DNA of 64,000 nt from Tautonia plasticadhaerens (GCF_007752535.1 NZ_CP036426.1:5270001-5334000), one strand, 5' to 3'. Positions 1-8,755 are shown, counted from the first letter of the stretch. Notes: generated from the sequence alone by a model not told the origin. Made by a program: numbers and translations.

Positions 1-67
1 ATATAGGTGGGATGAACGAAATTCTTATCTCTTTTTCTTTTTGCATCGCCCGTCCCGTTCGTTGTGG

Positions 68-295
68 TCAGCCCAGGGTCTCCGGGAACCCGAACAGCCT
101 CGCCGCATTCCCGCCCAGCACCTTCGCCTGCTCCTCGGCGGTCAGGTGTCCCAGGTACGACAGCAGCCGCCCCCGGTATGCCCGATACGACTCGCCGGTG
201 GCCTCGGCCCTGTAGCCGCCGCCGTAGATCAGCCGATCCGGCCCGTAGGCGTCGGTCAGCGTCCGGATGACCGGGGCGATGTCCCGGTGCGGGTA
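68..295 (-). pseudogene. C-terminal remnant of an amidohydrolase (TIM-barrel hydrolase)
   Basis: The last 75 codons read like the C-terminal end of the amidohydrolase-2 family of metal-dependent hydrolases. They contain a stretch of the type PVIRxLxxAYGPDRLIYGG, followed by LTAEEQAKVLGGNAARLFGF, the usual last helix and strand. The open frame continues upstream to 505, but that part is arginine-rich and shows no family resemblance. About three quarters of a normal 280-350 residue protein, with its metal-binding histidines, is therefore missing. The remnant is probably non-functional. The family assignment comes from the tail motif only. Confidence 0.6.
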
Positions 296-436
296 CTGTC
301 GCCGCTCCGGAAGCACCGTCGGGCGGGACGTGCCCGGCGCTTGCATCGACCCGCAGACCATCCGACAATCGTCGAGGACCGGCCACCACGCCGGACTCCC
401 CATCGATCGAGACCGACTCGCCCTCCGTCGACGAGC

Positions 437-1141
437 ATGGCGATGACGCATCGAGCCCCGAGCCTCCCGATCGCCGCCCTCGTCGTGCTCGCCGGGGCGG
501 ATCACGCCTGGGCTGGCATGCCCTCGGTCACGCTCACCGACCTGGCGAGGATGCGGGTCCAGACGATCTCGTTCTTCCTGCTCGGCGTCCTCCTCTGCGC
601 CTGGGTCGTCCAGCGGGTCTGGAACTCCCTGGGGCGGGACTTCCCCCGGCTCCCCCGGCTGACCTTCGGCAAGGCCCTCGGCGTCGTCACGCTCTGGGGG
701 CTCCTCTTCGTCCTGATCCTGACGATGATCTCCGGTGCCAGGGAACTGATGACCCCAGGAGCTTGGGAGAAGGACGGCTACACCTACACGATCGCCGGTG
801 ACCAGCCGCCAGCGAGCCCAGACGTAGACCTAGCGGGGCGCCGGCAGGCCCTCGACCGGCTCCGCATCGCCCTCTGGACCTACGCCCGCAGCCACGAGGG
901 GCGGTTCCCCCCCGAGGACGACCCCGAGGCGATCCCCGAGGAGGCGTGGCGGGTGCCCGACCCCTCGGGCATGAGGTACCTCTACGTGCCGGGGGAGGCC
1001 GCCGACGAGGGCCGCTCGATCGTCGCCTACGAGCCGGGCCTCTTCGACGGCGAGCGGCTCGTGCTGCGGGCCGACGGGCGGATCGTCTCCATGAGCCCCG
1101 AGGAGATCGCCGCCGGCCTCGCCGGGGGGCTGGCCCAATGA
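437..1141 (+). CDS. Membrane-anchored protein of unknown function, coupled to DUF1559 gene
   Basis: The protein has 234 residues. The start at 437 gives a plausible signal segment (MAMTHRAPSLPIAALVVLAG), whereas the frame upstream of it is arginine-rich shadow. Two further hydrophobic segments follow at about residues 40-60 and 72-90. After these comes a soluble domain with LRIALWTYARSHEGRFPP, a pattern resembling the post-helix segment of pseudopilin-like planctomycete proteins, and a C-terminal half with repeated short strands (YLYVPG, VAYEPG, RLVLRADGRIVSM). The stop overlaps the next ATG (ATGA), so translation of the two genes is probably coupled. I cannot name a function. A role together with the DUF1559 partner at the envelope is inference from the overlap. 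Confidence 0.75.
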   Translation: MAMTHRAPSLPIAALVVLAGADHAWAGMPSVTLTDLARMRVQTISFFLLGVLLCAWVVQRVWNSLGRDFPRLPRLTFGKALGVVTLWGLLFVLILTMISGARELMTPGAWEKDGYTYTIAGDQPPASPDVDLAGRRQALDRLRIALWTYARSHEGRFPPEDDPEAIPEEAWRVPDPSGMRYLYVPGEAADEGRSIVAYEPGLFDGERLVLRADGRIVSMSPEEIAAGLAGGLAQ

Positions 1142-2181
1142 GCCGGTACGTCATCGGGACCCTCCTGACGCTCTTCGTGCTGCTCTTCCTCATCTCCGCC
1201 GGGTTCTTCCTGCCGTTCGACTTCGCCGTCGCTCTCGTCCTCGGCTGGGTATTCTACCTGGGACGAGTCCTCCCACAGGTGACGGTCGACTGGGTCGGGG
1301 TCACCACCGGGGTGTTGTGCCTGGCCCTGCTCGTGGTCGGCTCTCACGCCTTCCTCGGATGGCTGTACGGGCAGGTCCGGGCGGAGGGCGACGAGGGCGA
1401 AGCGACGGGCGGACGCTGGAAGCCCCGCTGGACCGCCTCGATGGCGGTCATCGTCGTGCTGATGTTCGTCGCCGGCATCTCGGCGACCGGGGTCGTCCAC
1501 CAGGTCGGCTGGCTGCTGACATCGGGGCGGCCCGTCGTCCAGTTCGGCAGCCCGAGCGCCATGTGGCGGGCGCAGTCGACCAACAACCTCAAGCAGATCG
1601 CCCTCGGCCTGGCCAACTACGAGTCCGCCCACGGCACCTACCCGCCCGGCGGGACGTTCGATGCGATCGGTCGCCCGCACCACGGCTGGATGTCGAGGAT
1701 GCTGCCGTTCGTCCAGCGCCAGGACCTCCACGACCGGATCGACTTCGACCTGCCCTGGGACCACCCACTACACCGGGAAGTCTTCCGGGCCGACGTATCG
1801 GAGTATCAGAACCCCGCCCTCCACGAGCACCGCAAGGATGAGGAGGGCTATGCCCTCGGCCACTACGCCGGCAACGCCCACATGCTCGGCGGGGACGTGC
1901 CCCGGACCAACGCCATCGTGACCGACGGGCTGGCGAACAAGATCATGGCGGGCGAGGTGGGGGACGGCTTCGAGCCGTGGGGCAGCCCAACCAACTGGCG
2001 GGACACGGCGCTCGGGATCAACCGGTCGCCAAAGGGGTTCGGTAGCCTCTTTCCGGGCGGTGCGAACTTCGTGCTCGGGGATGGCTCGGTGCGGTTCATC
2101 AAGGAGACGGTGGACCCGGCGGTCCTCCGGTCCCTGGGCACGCCAGCCGGTGGCGAGTCGGTCCCGCCCGACCGGTATTGA
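1138..2181 (+). CDS. DUF1559 family prepilin-like membrane protein
   Basis: The 347-residue protein starts at the ATG that overlaps the previous stop codon. Three hydrophobic helices come first (about residues 4-24, 25-45 and 55-80), then another at about 100-120. After that comes the DUF1559 core: WRAQSTNNLKQIALGLANYESAHGTYPPGG, cut here to NNLKQIALGLANYESAHG as the diagnostic piece, a GWMSRMLPFVQ segment, and the C-terminal GGANFVLGDGSVRFIKETVD block with the HxxDG-like motif. DUF1559 proteins are expanded in planctomycetes and usually carry one N-terminal pseudopilin helix. The multi-helix N-terminus here is unusual. The likely location is the cytoplasmic or outer envelope membrane, and the molecular role is unknown. 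Confidence 0.88.
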   Translation: MSRYVIGTLLTLFVLLFLISAGFFLPFDFAVALVLGWVFYLGRVLPQVTVDWVGVTTGVLCLALLVVGSHAFLGWLYGQVRAEGDEGEATGGRWKPRWTASMAVIVVLMFVAGISATGVVHQVGWLLTSGRPVVQFGSPSAMWRAQSTNNLKQIALGLANYESAHGTYPPGGTFDAIGRPHHGWMSRMLPFVQRQDLHDRIDFDLPWDHPLHREVFRADVSEYQNPALHEHRKDEEGYALGHYAGNAHMLGGDVPRTNAIVTDGLANKIMAGEVGDGFEPWGSPTNWRDTALGINRSPKGFGSLFPGGANFVLGDGSVRFIKETVDPAVLRSLGTPAGGESVPPDRY

Positions 2182-2256
2182 AGGCTCATCGGCTCGGGCG
2201 GGAAGGCAGGGCGGGAGGCTGGATCGACCGTCAGGATCGCCCCCCGCCCATCACAC

Positions 2257-3165
2257 TCAGGACGCCACGACGACGCTGCCGTGCAACACCGAGCCGTCGC
2301 AGACCAGCGTCGAGCCGTGCGTCCGCTCGTCGACCTCGGAACGATACTCCCGGCCCTCGCCCACGGCCGGGGACGGCTCCCAGGACGAGCCACGAAGCCG
2401 TCCCAGCAGCGCCTCCACGTCGGCGACCTCGGCGCACTTCTCCGGCTGCTCCGCCTCCAGGGCGTCCATCACCATGCCGCTCAGCAGACGGTCCCAGACC
2501 TTGCGGCAGGTTTCCGGGCGGTCGAAGAGGTCGATGGAGACGATCTGTTGACCCACTGCGACGGCCAGACCAGTCGCACCCTCGACATACTTGAGCCCCT
2601 GCCGGAACTCCTCCAGCCGCTCCCGGTAGTGCTCGTAAGTGTCGGCCATCGCCCCCGTCTCGGAAGACGTGCCCAGGGAGGCGCTCTGCCGGCTGACCTC
2701 CCGCCAGACTCCGCCCTGGTCGGACCTGTGACCACGTTCCGCCTTGACCGATCGGGCAACGGATGCCTTCAGCATCGCCCGAAGCTTGGACGACGAGTGG
2801 CTTCCAGAATGGGAGAATTGGCGGGAGAGGTATCGCCAGCGACCCTGCTCGACGCAACTGACGGGTATCTTGGTCGTTCCGTGGGCGGCAATCAGGACCG
2901 AGGTGTTCAGGACCCGGTTTTGCTTCGCCCCCCACAGTTCCTCGCCTTCCAGGAAAAGCACCCGTGACTCGCTCGTGTTCCGGACCAGGAGGTCGGGCAC
3001 GGAGCCGCCCTCGTCGACCTCCTCGACGGCGACCGAGCCGGAGCCGATCGCCTCGTCGGCAAGAAGGTATTCCACGGTCGAGCCCGGTTCGGAGTAGAGC
3101 GGGAAGACGGACAAAGCTTGCTGGCGGATCGGTTCGCCGATGCGGACCTCGGGCAGCGTGGTCAT
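2257..3165 (-). CDS. ARPP-1 / DUF6569 domain protein
   Basis: The 302-residue protein matches the ARPP-1 (DUF6569) family: FPLYS near the N-terminus, then LLADEAIGSGSVAVEEVDEGGSVPDL (in part EEVDEGGSVPDLLVRN), FLEGEELWGAKQNRVLNTSVL, and IPVSCVEQGRWRY. These are the conserved blocks of the family. The ATG at 3165 is preceded by AGGAGG about eight bases upstream, so it is preferred over the ORF's first codon at 3210. The C-terminal third contains QGLKYVEGATGLAVAVGQQIVSIDLFDRPETCRKVWDRLLSG. Family members are associated with ARG and phosphatase-fold proteins in some lineages, but their biochemical role is not established. The gene appears intact and monocistronic. Confidence 0.88.
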   Translation of the reverse strand: MTTLPEVRIGEPIRQQALSVFPLYSEPGSTVEYLLADEAIGSGSVAVEEVDEGGSVPDLLVRNTSESRVLFLEGEELWGAKQNRVLNTSVLIAAHGTTKIPVSCVEQGRWRYLSRQFSHSGSHSSSKLRAMLKASVARSVKAERGHRSDQGGVWREVSRQSASLGTSSETGAMADTYEHYRERLEEFRQGLKYVEGATGLAVAVGQQIVSIDLFDRPETCRKVWDRLLSGMVMDALEAEQPEKCAEVADVEALLGRLRGSSWEPSPAVGEGREYRSEVDERTHGSTLVCDGSVLHGSVVVAS

Positions 3166-3769
3166 GGCGGCAGCCTCCTGGAGATGACAAAGACGGGCAA
3201 CATCAGACACGCACGGAAGGGGATCGGTTCGGTCGTCGAACCCTCGGGACGACGGCCCACGGCATGTATTCGACCCGGCCCGGACAGTCCTTGGGTGTCA
3301 GGTCATACCCAGATCACCGCTCTCGGGTCTGCCCCCCTCGTGGCAGCTTACCGGAAGGGTGGTTGGGGGGACGATGGAACGACGATGGCTCCAGACATCC
3401 GAGGCGAGGCATCGTCACTTGGACTTACAGGGAGAGCGTAACGGAAATTTCTCCTACAACATTATATGTAAGAAAAATTGCCGTTAGCTCATCCCCCTAC
3501 GCCCGATCAATCCACCTTGAGGGGGCATCGAGTCAGAGGGCCGGCTCACTGCCGAGATCGACACCGAGGACGACCTCCAGTCGTCGAGCATCTGGATCTA
3601 GTCACTGCAATTGATCGTCGCATCGATAATCGACGAAGCGTCCCTCCAGGCCGAAACGGTCGATCACCATGCAGCGCCAGAAAGGGTCTGGAGAGTCACC
3701 TCCGTGGCGAATGACACAGCGCCCTCGCTCACCTGACCTGTCCACTCGACCTCTCGATAGCGACGCCTC
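3166..3769. other. Non-coding stretch, no gene recognised
   Basis: About 600 bases show no frame with convincing protein character. The part near 3450-3480 is distinctly AT-rich (acattatatgtaagaaaaat) compared with its surroundings, and could hold a promoter or be foreign DNA. Nothing more can be supported. Confidence 0.5.
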
Positions 3770-4048
3770 TCAGCCCTCCAGATAGCGTTGGAGCGCCCCG
3801 GACTCCCATGCCCACGCTTCGGCGATCCGGTCGACGACCACTGGCCAGGTCTCGATGTAGCCGGCTCGGGGGTTGTGGCCCAGATCGAAGCACGTCAGCA
3901 GACGCCAAGCGACCTGGTTGTTGAAATGCTTGGGTACCCAGAAGTAGACCCCGGTTCGTGGCCTGGGGCGGCGCTTACGGCGTCTGTTCAAGGATACATT
4001 CCTCGTCCGAGGTTGGGTGAACCACGAAGGATCAAGTTCTCGCTCCAA
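3770..4048 (-). CDS. Small unknown protein or 3' gene fragment next to IS630
   Basis: The 92-codon frame has no ATG (first usable start is TTG at 4048) and begins about 30 bases from the end of an IS630 element. Its second half reads like real protein (GVYFWVPKHFNNQVAWRLL, then YIETWPVVVDRIAEAWAWE), with normal high-GC codon use. I do not recognise the family. The lack of a good start and the adjacent IS suggest either a 5'-truncated gene or a decayed one. It is not a continuation of the methyltransferase fragment on the other side of the IS, because joining the two sides at the TA target does not restore that protein. Confidence 0.35.
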   Translation of the reverse strand: MERELDPSWFTQPRTRNVSLNRRRKRRPRPRTGVYFWVPKHFNNQVAWRLLTCFDLGHNPRAGYIETWPVVVDRIAEAWAWESGALQRYLEG

Positions 4049-4079
4049 AGGGCGGTGTCAGCGGTCCAACGTCCCCGTA

Positions 4080-5246
4080 GTGTCCTGAGTCGGAAATCCG
4101 TTGAATAACCTTGCGCCCTCGCCGTTCGCCCGGTAGAGTCTCCCCAAAGGAGACCCCAACATGGCGCGACCGCTGGCCGAGCTGGTCCTGAGCGACGACG
4201 AGCGGCAGACGTTGACGACCTGGGCGAGCCGCCCCGAGAGCACCCTGCGGCGCGCCACCCGCGCCCGCATCGTCCCGGCCTGCGCCGAGGGGCTGGAGAA
4301 CGAGGCGGTCGCCGCCAGGCCCCGCGTCTGCTCGGCCACCGTTGGCACCCGGCGGCGGCGGTTCGTCGAGCGACGCCTGGAGGGGCTGGCCGACGAGCCC
4401 CGCCCCGGCGCGCCGCGCACGATCGCCGACGCCGACGTCGAGCGGGTCGTCACCGGGACGCTGGAGACCAAGCCCGAGTCGGCCACGCACTGGAGTACCC
4501 GCGGCATGGCCGAGGCCGCCGGCATGTCCCAGACGGCCGTCGGGCGGATCTGGCGCTCGTTCGGGCTGAAGCCGCACCTCCGCGAGACCTCCAAGCTCTC
4601 GACCGACCCGTTCTTCGTCGCGAAGGTCCGCGACGTCGTCGGGCTGTACATGAGCCCGCCGGAGCGGGCGATCGCCCTGTGCGTCGACGAGAAGAGCCAG
4701 GTCCAGGCCCTGGGCCGGACCCAGCCGCTGCTGCCGATGACGCCGGGGCAGGCCGGGCGGCCTACCCACGACTACGTCCGCAACGGGACCACATCGCTGT
4801 TCGCGGCCCCGAACGTGGCTACCGGCGAGGTGATCGGTCGGTGCCACCGGAGGCACCGCGCGAAGGGGTTCCTGCGGTTCCTGGACGAGGTCCACGCCCG
4901 CGTCCCGCGCGAGCCGGGCGTGGAGGTCCACCTGGTGCTGGACCACTACGCGACCCACGAGACGCCGGCGGTGGAGCGATGGTTCCTGCGGCCCCCTGAG
5001 TACCACCCGCACTTCACTCCGACCCGCAGCTCTTGGCTGAACCCGGTCGGGCGGTTCTTCGCGGAGATCACCGAGACGCGGATCCGACGCGGCGTGTTCC
5101 GCAGCGTGGCGGCGTTGGAGGCGGCGATCCGAGGGTACCTGGAGCACCACAACGCGGACCCCAAGCCGTTCGTGTGGGCCGCAGACGCCGACCTGATCCC
5201 CAACCGCATCAAGCGGGTTTGTAAACGGACTTCCGACTCGGGACAC
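4080..5246 (+). mobile_element. IS630-family insertion sequence, complete, TA duplication
   Basis: The terminal inverted repeats are GTGTCCTGAGTCGGAAATCC (4080-4099) and, on the opposite strand at the right end (5246 inward), GTGTCCCGAGTCGGAAGTCC, matching at 18 of 20 positions. Both ends are flanked by TA (4078-4079 and 5247-5248), the target duplicated by IS630/Tc1-type transposition. The element is 1167 bp with one transposase gene. It appears intact and is a candidate for an active copy. Confidence 0.9.
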
Positions 5247-5249
5247 TAG
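4161..5249 (+). CDS. IS630 family transposase
   Basis: The 362-residue transposase has an N-terminal helix-turn-helix region (about residues 25-130, with MAEAAGMSQTAVGRIWRSFG as the recognition segment) and an RNase H-like DDE domain. The acidic residues fall in CVDEKSQVQAL (first D), VHLVLDHYATHE (second D) and SSWLNPVGRFFAEIT (catalytic E, IS630 signature). No frameshift is seen. The ATG lies 81 bases inside the left repeat, preceded by AAAGGAG. The stop codon TAG is formed by the duplicated target dinucleotide TA plus the first flanking base, so the reading frame runs exactly to the end of the element. Confidence 0.93.
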   Translation: MARPLAELVLSDDERQTLTTWASRPESTLRRATRARIVPACAEGLENEAVAARPRVCSATVGTRRRRFVERRLEGLADEPRPGAPRTIADADVERVVTGTLETKPESATHWSTRGMAEAAGMSQTAVGRIWRSFGLKPHLRETSKLSTDPFFVAKVRDVVGLYMSPPERAIALCVDEKSQVQALGRTQPLLPMTPGQAGRPTHDYVRNGTTSLFAAPNVATGEVIGRCHRRHRAKGFLRFLDEVHARVPREPGVEVHLVLDHYATHETPAVERWFLRPPEYHPHFTPTRSSWLNPVGRFFAEITETRIRRGVFRSVAALEAAIRGYLEHHNADPKPFVWAADADLIPNRIKRVCKRTSDSGH

Positions 5250-5583
5250 GTCGCCGGGTCGTATACCTCAAAGGACCAGACGCCCGCCCGCCTGAGACGG
5301 ATCGGGCGGGCGTCCAGGCCGAGTCGAGGACCAGGATCTGTCGGTACCCCTGCGAGACGACGCTCGCCAGGGCGTCGTCGAAGTGTCTCGTCCGCAGCCG
5401 GACCATCTCCTCGACGAACGGGGAGGGGCGGGCGACCTCCTCGGCCCGGATCAGCACGTCCCGGCCGAGGTACATGCGGGCCACGTCGTCGTAATAGAGC
5501 GGCTCAGCGGACTTGCCCTCGCCGACCCGGAAGGCGGCGATCAGGAACGCCGAGCCCCGGATGCCGGTCACCGTCGCCATCAC
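5247..5583 (-). pseudogene. Leucine carboxyl methyltransferase-type SAM methyltransferase, 5' fragment
   Basis: The first roughly 85 residues match the start of class I SAM methyltransferases of the LCM family: SAFLIAAFRVGEG, then VRLRTRHFDDALA, then QILVL leading into the SAM-binding loop. The normal continuation GLDARPIRLRRAGVWSFEVYDPAT is present, but in a different frame beginning near 5315, so one base has been lost in or near the glycine loop. The sequence ends at the TA where the IS630 is inserted, and the DNA beyond the IS does not resume the protein. Start is GTG at 5583 or ATG at 5580. Non-functional remnant. Confidence 0.7.
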
Positions 5584-5614
5584 GATCCGCCTCCCGATCC
5601 GAGAGCCAATCGGT

Positions 5615-6163
5615 TCAAGACTTCGGGTCCGGCCGAGGGGGGACGCCCGCAGGCTGCATGTAGGCGTACCGCTCGCCCAACTGCTGGCGGGTCAGTTGCA
5701 CAATCTCCTGCGTGTGCCCTCCGAGGTGCGTCAGCGTCTGGAGCACGATCGTCAGGACCGGCCGCTCGACCGCCCCGGCCAGCAGCCCGTAGCGTCGGGT
5801 CTCGCCCAGCCGATCGGCGGAGAGCCCCGCCAGCACCCCATCGGCACGCCCGACGGCCTCCTCGAACCGCCGGATCAGGTCCTCCTTCGGGATCGGCCCC
5901 CGCTCGGTGAACTCGCCGAGTCGGTCCCGGTCGTCGGGCTCGCCGCCGATGACCGAGCCGAACCGCTGCCCCAGGTTGCCGGCCAGGTGGAGCAGCAGGT
6001 TGCCGACGCTGTTCATCCCCTCCCGAGGACGCCACCAGACCTGGCCGTCGTCGAGTTGGGCCAGGCAGTGCCGGATGGTCCCGGCGCTGGCGTCGAGTTG
6101 CCGGCGTGCCTCGGCGATGAACTCGTCCCCGAGCATGGACATCCGATCCGACCCATCGTCCAT
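5615..6163 (-). CDS. DinB-superfamily DUF1572 protein
   Basis: The 182-residue protein carries the blocks of the DUF1572 branch of DinB-like four-helix proteins: LDDGQVWWRPREGMNSVGNLLLHLAGNLGQ, in short NSVGNLLLHLAGNL, and LTHLGGHTQEIVQLTRQQLG. The histidines in LLHLAGN and HLGGHTQE are the metal-binding type residues of this superfamily. The ATG at 6163 has GGAGAGGGAG upstream; the longer frame to 6382 is not needed. DinB-like proteins act as metal-dependent enzymes or thiol transferases, and this subfamily has no established substrate. It sits 31 bases upstream of the broken methyltransferase. Confidence 0.87.
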   Translation of the reverse strand: MDDGSDRMSMLGDEFIAEARRQLDASAGTIRHCLAQLDDGQVWWRPREGMNSVGNLLLHLAGNLGQRFGSVIGGEPDDRDRLGEFTERGPIPKEDLIRRFEEAVGRADGVLAGLSADRLGETRRYGLLAGAVERPVLTIVLQTLTHLGGHTQEIVQLTRQQLGERYAYMQPAGVPPRPDPKS

Positions 6164-6243
6164 CGCTCCCTCTCCATCCACTTCGAACGTCGTCCCCGAA
6201 CGGACCCGGTCAAGGCGAGTCGATCGTTCGCCCCGGAGGCACG

Positions 6244-7113
6244 TCAAGTCAAGCCGGCGGTCCCATCGACCAACTCTCGGCACTCTTCGCACGCATCGTG
6301 ACGCAACTCCTCGGCCAGCCATGAGGGGACGACACCCTGTCGAAGCAGCAGTCGGGCGGCGTCGGCCCGGCAATTCCCGCACGGGGTCTCGGCATAGGCG
6401 ACGACCCCGAGCCGGGAGCCGTCGGCTTCCGGGTTGGACTCCAGGACATCGACGACTTCCATCATCAGCCAGTGACGCTCGTCCTCGTCCCCCGACAATT
6501 CGATCGCCTCCAGCAACCGATGCTCGTCGCCCCGCCGGTAGTTCCGGACGAACAGCCCGAGCACCGAGCCGTCCCGCACGCCGCCCTCAAGTCCGGCGAG
6601 GGCGAACTCCCGGACGCTGGGATGCTCGACCTGCTGGAGGGCCAGGTACGCCCTGCGCCTCACCTCGGCGACCTCGTGCCGGGCCAGCCCGATAAGGCGG
6701 TCGTCGAACCGGGGGAGTGCACGCTTCGTGAATACCCTGAGGAGGTTGGCGATGACCCTGGGCTCCCGGGCCGCCCCGAGGTGGCGGAGGACCGCCTCCA
6801 GGTCCTGTTCGTCGGCGTGCATCCCCCAGCCACGGAAGAGCCCGTAGCCCGAGTCTCCCGCCTCGGCGGCCGAGATGATCTCGCCGACGGAGATCGACCG
6901 CATCCGCTCCCGTTGCGACGGGCGTCGATCGTGCCCGGACCTCTTCGCCTCCTGACTCGCCCAGCCGTCTCGGAAGCGGACGATCGACCCGTCCCCCGGT
7001 CTGCCCATCAGGTCCTCGACCCGATCCCACCCGAGGCGTTCGACGGCATCCTCGACGAGGCTCGTGTCGTCCCAATCCCAGTCGCCCCCGCCCAGGAGCC
7101 GGGCACCCCGCAC
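6244..7113 (-). CDS. HEAT-repeat-like protein, 5' end apparently lost
   Basis: The 289-residue frame consists of helical repeats (FDDRLIGLARHEVAEVRRRAYLALQQ is HEAT/PBS-like; also VREFALAGLEGG) and ends with a cysteine-containing repeat (CGNCRADAARLLL, CEECRELVDG). The only available start in the frame is GTG at 7113, but clear protein sequence continues upstream in the same frame to about 7320 (YQLCTLAARYAESGDD, LLHEIVERKPIADLPWLGED) without any ATG, GTG or TTG before a stop at 7330. The gene therefore looks decapitated by a small mutation. Related planctomycete proteins have this extra N-terminal domain. Probably a protein-binding scaffold if expressed. Confidence 0.65.
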   Translation of the reverse strand: MRGARLLGGGDWDWDDTSLVEDAVERLGWDRVEDLMGRPGDGSIVRFRDGWASQEAKRSGHDRRPSQRERMRSISVGEIISAAEAGDSGYGLFRGWGMHADEQDLEAVLRHLGAAREPRVIANLLRVFTKRALPRFDDRLIGLARHEVAEVRRRAYLALQQVEHPSVREFALAGLEGGVRDGSVLGLFVRNYRRGDEHRLLEAIELSGDEDERHWLMMEVVDVLESNPEADGSRLGVVAYAETPCGNCRADAARLLLRQGVVPSWLAEELRHDACEECRELVDGTAGLT

Positions 7114-7428
7114 CCTTGCTGCGAAGAGGAACCCCTCCTCGCCGTCGAGTCGGATGACCTGATCCTCCCCGAGCCAGGGGAGGTCGGCGATCGGCTTCCG
7201 CTCGACGATCTCGTGCAGGAGCGCCCGGAACGTGTCGTCGCCGGACTCGGCGTAGCGGGCGGCGAGCGTGCAAAGCTGATACTCGGTCCCCGCTTGCGGC
7301 AGGAAAGCAGTGTCGACCCGGCTCGGTCTCTACGGGGCCTAGATGGACACGCCGGAGCGGCCCTCCGGCGGCGGCAACGAGACGTTCGTCGCCTGGGTTG
7401 CGGCGTGTAACAGGATTGGGACGGGCGA

Positions 7429-8121
7429 ATGTCCAGAGGATCGAGGCGGCAGGGGCGGTTGCTGCTCGGGAGCGAAGCCGAATGGCGTTCCTGCACGGAC
7501 CCGTTCCGGATGCTCGACACGCTGCGGGGGAAGGCGAGCGACCGGAAGTTCCGGCTCTTCGCCGCTGCGTGCTACCGGCGGCTCGCCGAACTGCTCCCCG
7601 ACCCCCGCCAGCGACGGGGCATCGAGGTGATCGAGGCAATGGCGGAGGGCACCGTCGCCGAGGCCGATCGCCGGAGGGTCATGGTCGAGGTACGGCGGGC
7701 GATCCCCCCGGACGATTGGGAAGCCAGGATCGACGGGGCGGCTCCCAGCGACCATCCGCATTACGTCGCCCTGATGCTGTACCGGGAGTTCTGCTCATCG
7801 TCGACTGCGGTCCACGCCGTCCACGCATCGGCCGGGATGGCGGACGGGGACAGGGAACGACACGAGCAGTCCCGACTGATGCGCTGCATCTTCGGCAACC
7901 CCTTCCGGTCACCCGCCCTCGACCCGACCTGGCTGACGCCCGACGTGGTCTCGCTCGCCGGAACGATCTACGACGAGCGGGCCTTCGACCTGATGCCGAT
8001 CCTGGGAGATGCTCTCGCAGCCGCCGGATGTGCCGACGACGACCTCCAGGGCCATTGCCGATTACCCGGCGAGCATGCCCGTGGGTGCTGGGTGGTCGAT
8101 GCAATCCTCGGCAAGTCGTGA
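7429..8121 (+). CDS. Planctomycete-specific protein of unknown function
   Basis: The 230-residue protein has a pattern I recognise as a recurrent planctomycete family without a named domain. The N-terminus is SEAEWRSCTDPFRMLDTLRGKASDRKFRLFAAACYRR, in short MLDTLRGKASDRKFRLFAAA. The C-terminus has IFGNPFRSPALDP, AGTIYDERAFDLMPILGDAL and GEHARGCWVVDAILGK. Members occur in many paralogues per genome, often next to SMI1/KNR4-like or repeat proteins. The family hallmark begins at about residue 15, so the first codons may be non-native. Transcribed divergently from the HEAT gene. Role unknown. Confidence 0.75.
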   Translation: MSRGSRRQGRLLLGSEAEWRSCTDPFRMLDTLRGKASDRKFRLFAAACYRRLAELLPDPRQRRGIEVIEAMAEGTVAEADRRRVMVEVRRAIPPDDWEARIDGAAPSDHPHYVALMLYREFCSSSTAVHAVHASAGMADGDRERHEQSRLMRCIFGNPFRSPALDPTWLTPDVVSLAGTIYDERAFDLMPILGDALAAAGCADDDLQGHCRLPGEHARGCWVVDAILGKS

Positions 8122-8302
8122 GGGGCAGGTCGCCATGCAACAGCGGACATGGTCGCCCCTGCCGGGCCTAGCTCACCATCGTGATGAATGGATTGAGGCG
8201 GCTCTTGCGACGGCCCGTCCGCACGGGCGAGCGATGCTGACCCCATTGCCCACCAGTGGTCGGATCGTTCCGGACTGACCGTGCCCACGCCGAGGATGAC
8301 CG

Positions 8303-8755
8303 ATGTCCGGAGACCATGACGACCTGGATGCCGAAGTTCGACGCCTCCTCGGCGAGGGCGACGACCTTCTCGAAGAGGACCGTTCCGAGGGGGCGCTGGC
8401 CCGCTACCACGCTGCCTGGGAGCGACTGCCCGAGCCCAGGACGGACCATCCGGTCGCCCTGGACATCCTGGCTGCGGACGGTAACTCCCATTTCTTCCGG
8501 AGCGACTACGCCGCCGCCCGAGACGCCCTGATGACGGCGATGACCTTCGGCGGGGCGGTCGACAACCCATACCTGCGGCTGCGCCTCGGCCAGTGCCTCT
8601 TCGAGGCGGGCGACGAGCGGGAGGCCGCCAACTGGCTCGCTGGGGCGTACCTGCTCGAAGGGTCGAAGCTCTTCGTCGACGAGGACCCGAAGTACCTGGA
8701 GTTCATCCGGTCGCAGTTACAGCCGCCTCCGGGAGGCTGGCCCGAGGGCTGGTAG
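8303..8755 (+). CDS. Tetratricopeptide-repeat protein
   Basis: The 150-residue protein is helical, with TPR-like units (LEEDRSEGALARYHAAWERLP, in short EGALARYHAAWERLPEP; and YLRLRLGQCLFEAGDEREAANWLAGAYLLEG in part). It ends with the motif DPKYLEFIRSQLQPPPGGWPEGW, a tail shared by a widespread family of small TPR proteins that are often found in gene neighbourhoods rich in immunity-type proteins. The start ATG at 8303 is preceded by GAGGATGACCG. It stands alone, with about 180 bases before and 120 bases after it. Molecular partner unknown. Confidence 0.8.
   Translation: MSGDHDDLDAEVRRLLGEGDDLLEEDRSEGALARYHAAWERLPEPRTDHPVALDILAADGNSHFFRSDYAAARDALMTAMTFGGAVDNPYLRLRLGQCLFEAGDEREAANWLAGAYLLEGSKLFVDEDPKYLEFIRSQLQPPPGGWPEGW

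Noticed and set aside
4032-5246. Long 404-codon open frame antisense to the IS630 transposase
   Set aside because: High-GC shadow: no domain signature, arginine/proline/valine-rich, and the sense frame is a clear transposase with matching ends.
3770-5583. Idea that the IS630 at 4080 split one continuous gene
   Set aside because: Removing the IS and one TA joins the methyltransferase fragment to YGDVGPLTPPFGART and a stop, which is not the continuation expected for that family; the gene was already broken.
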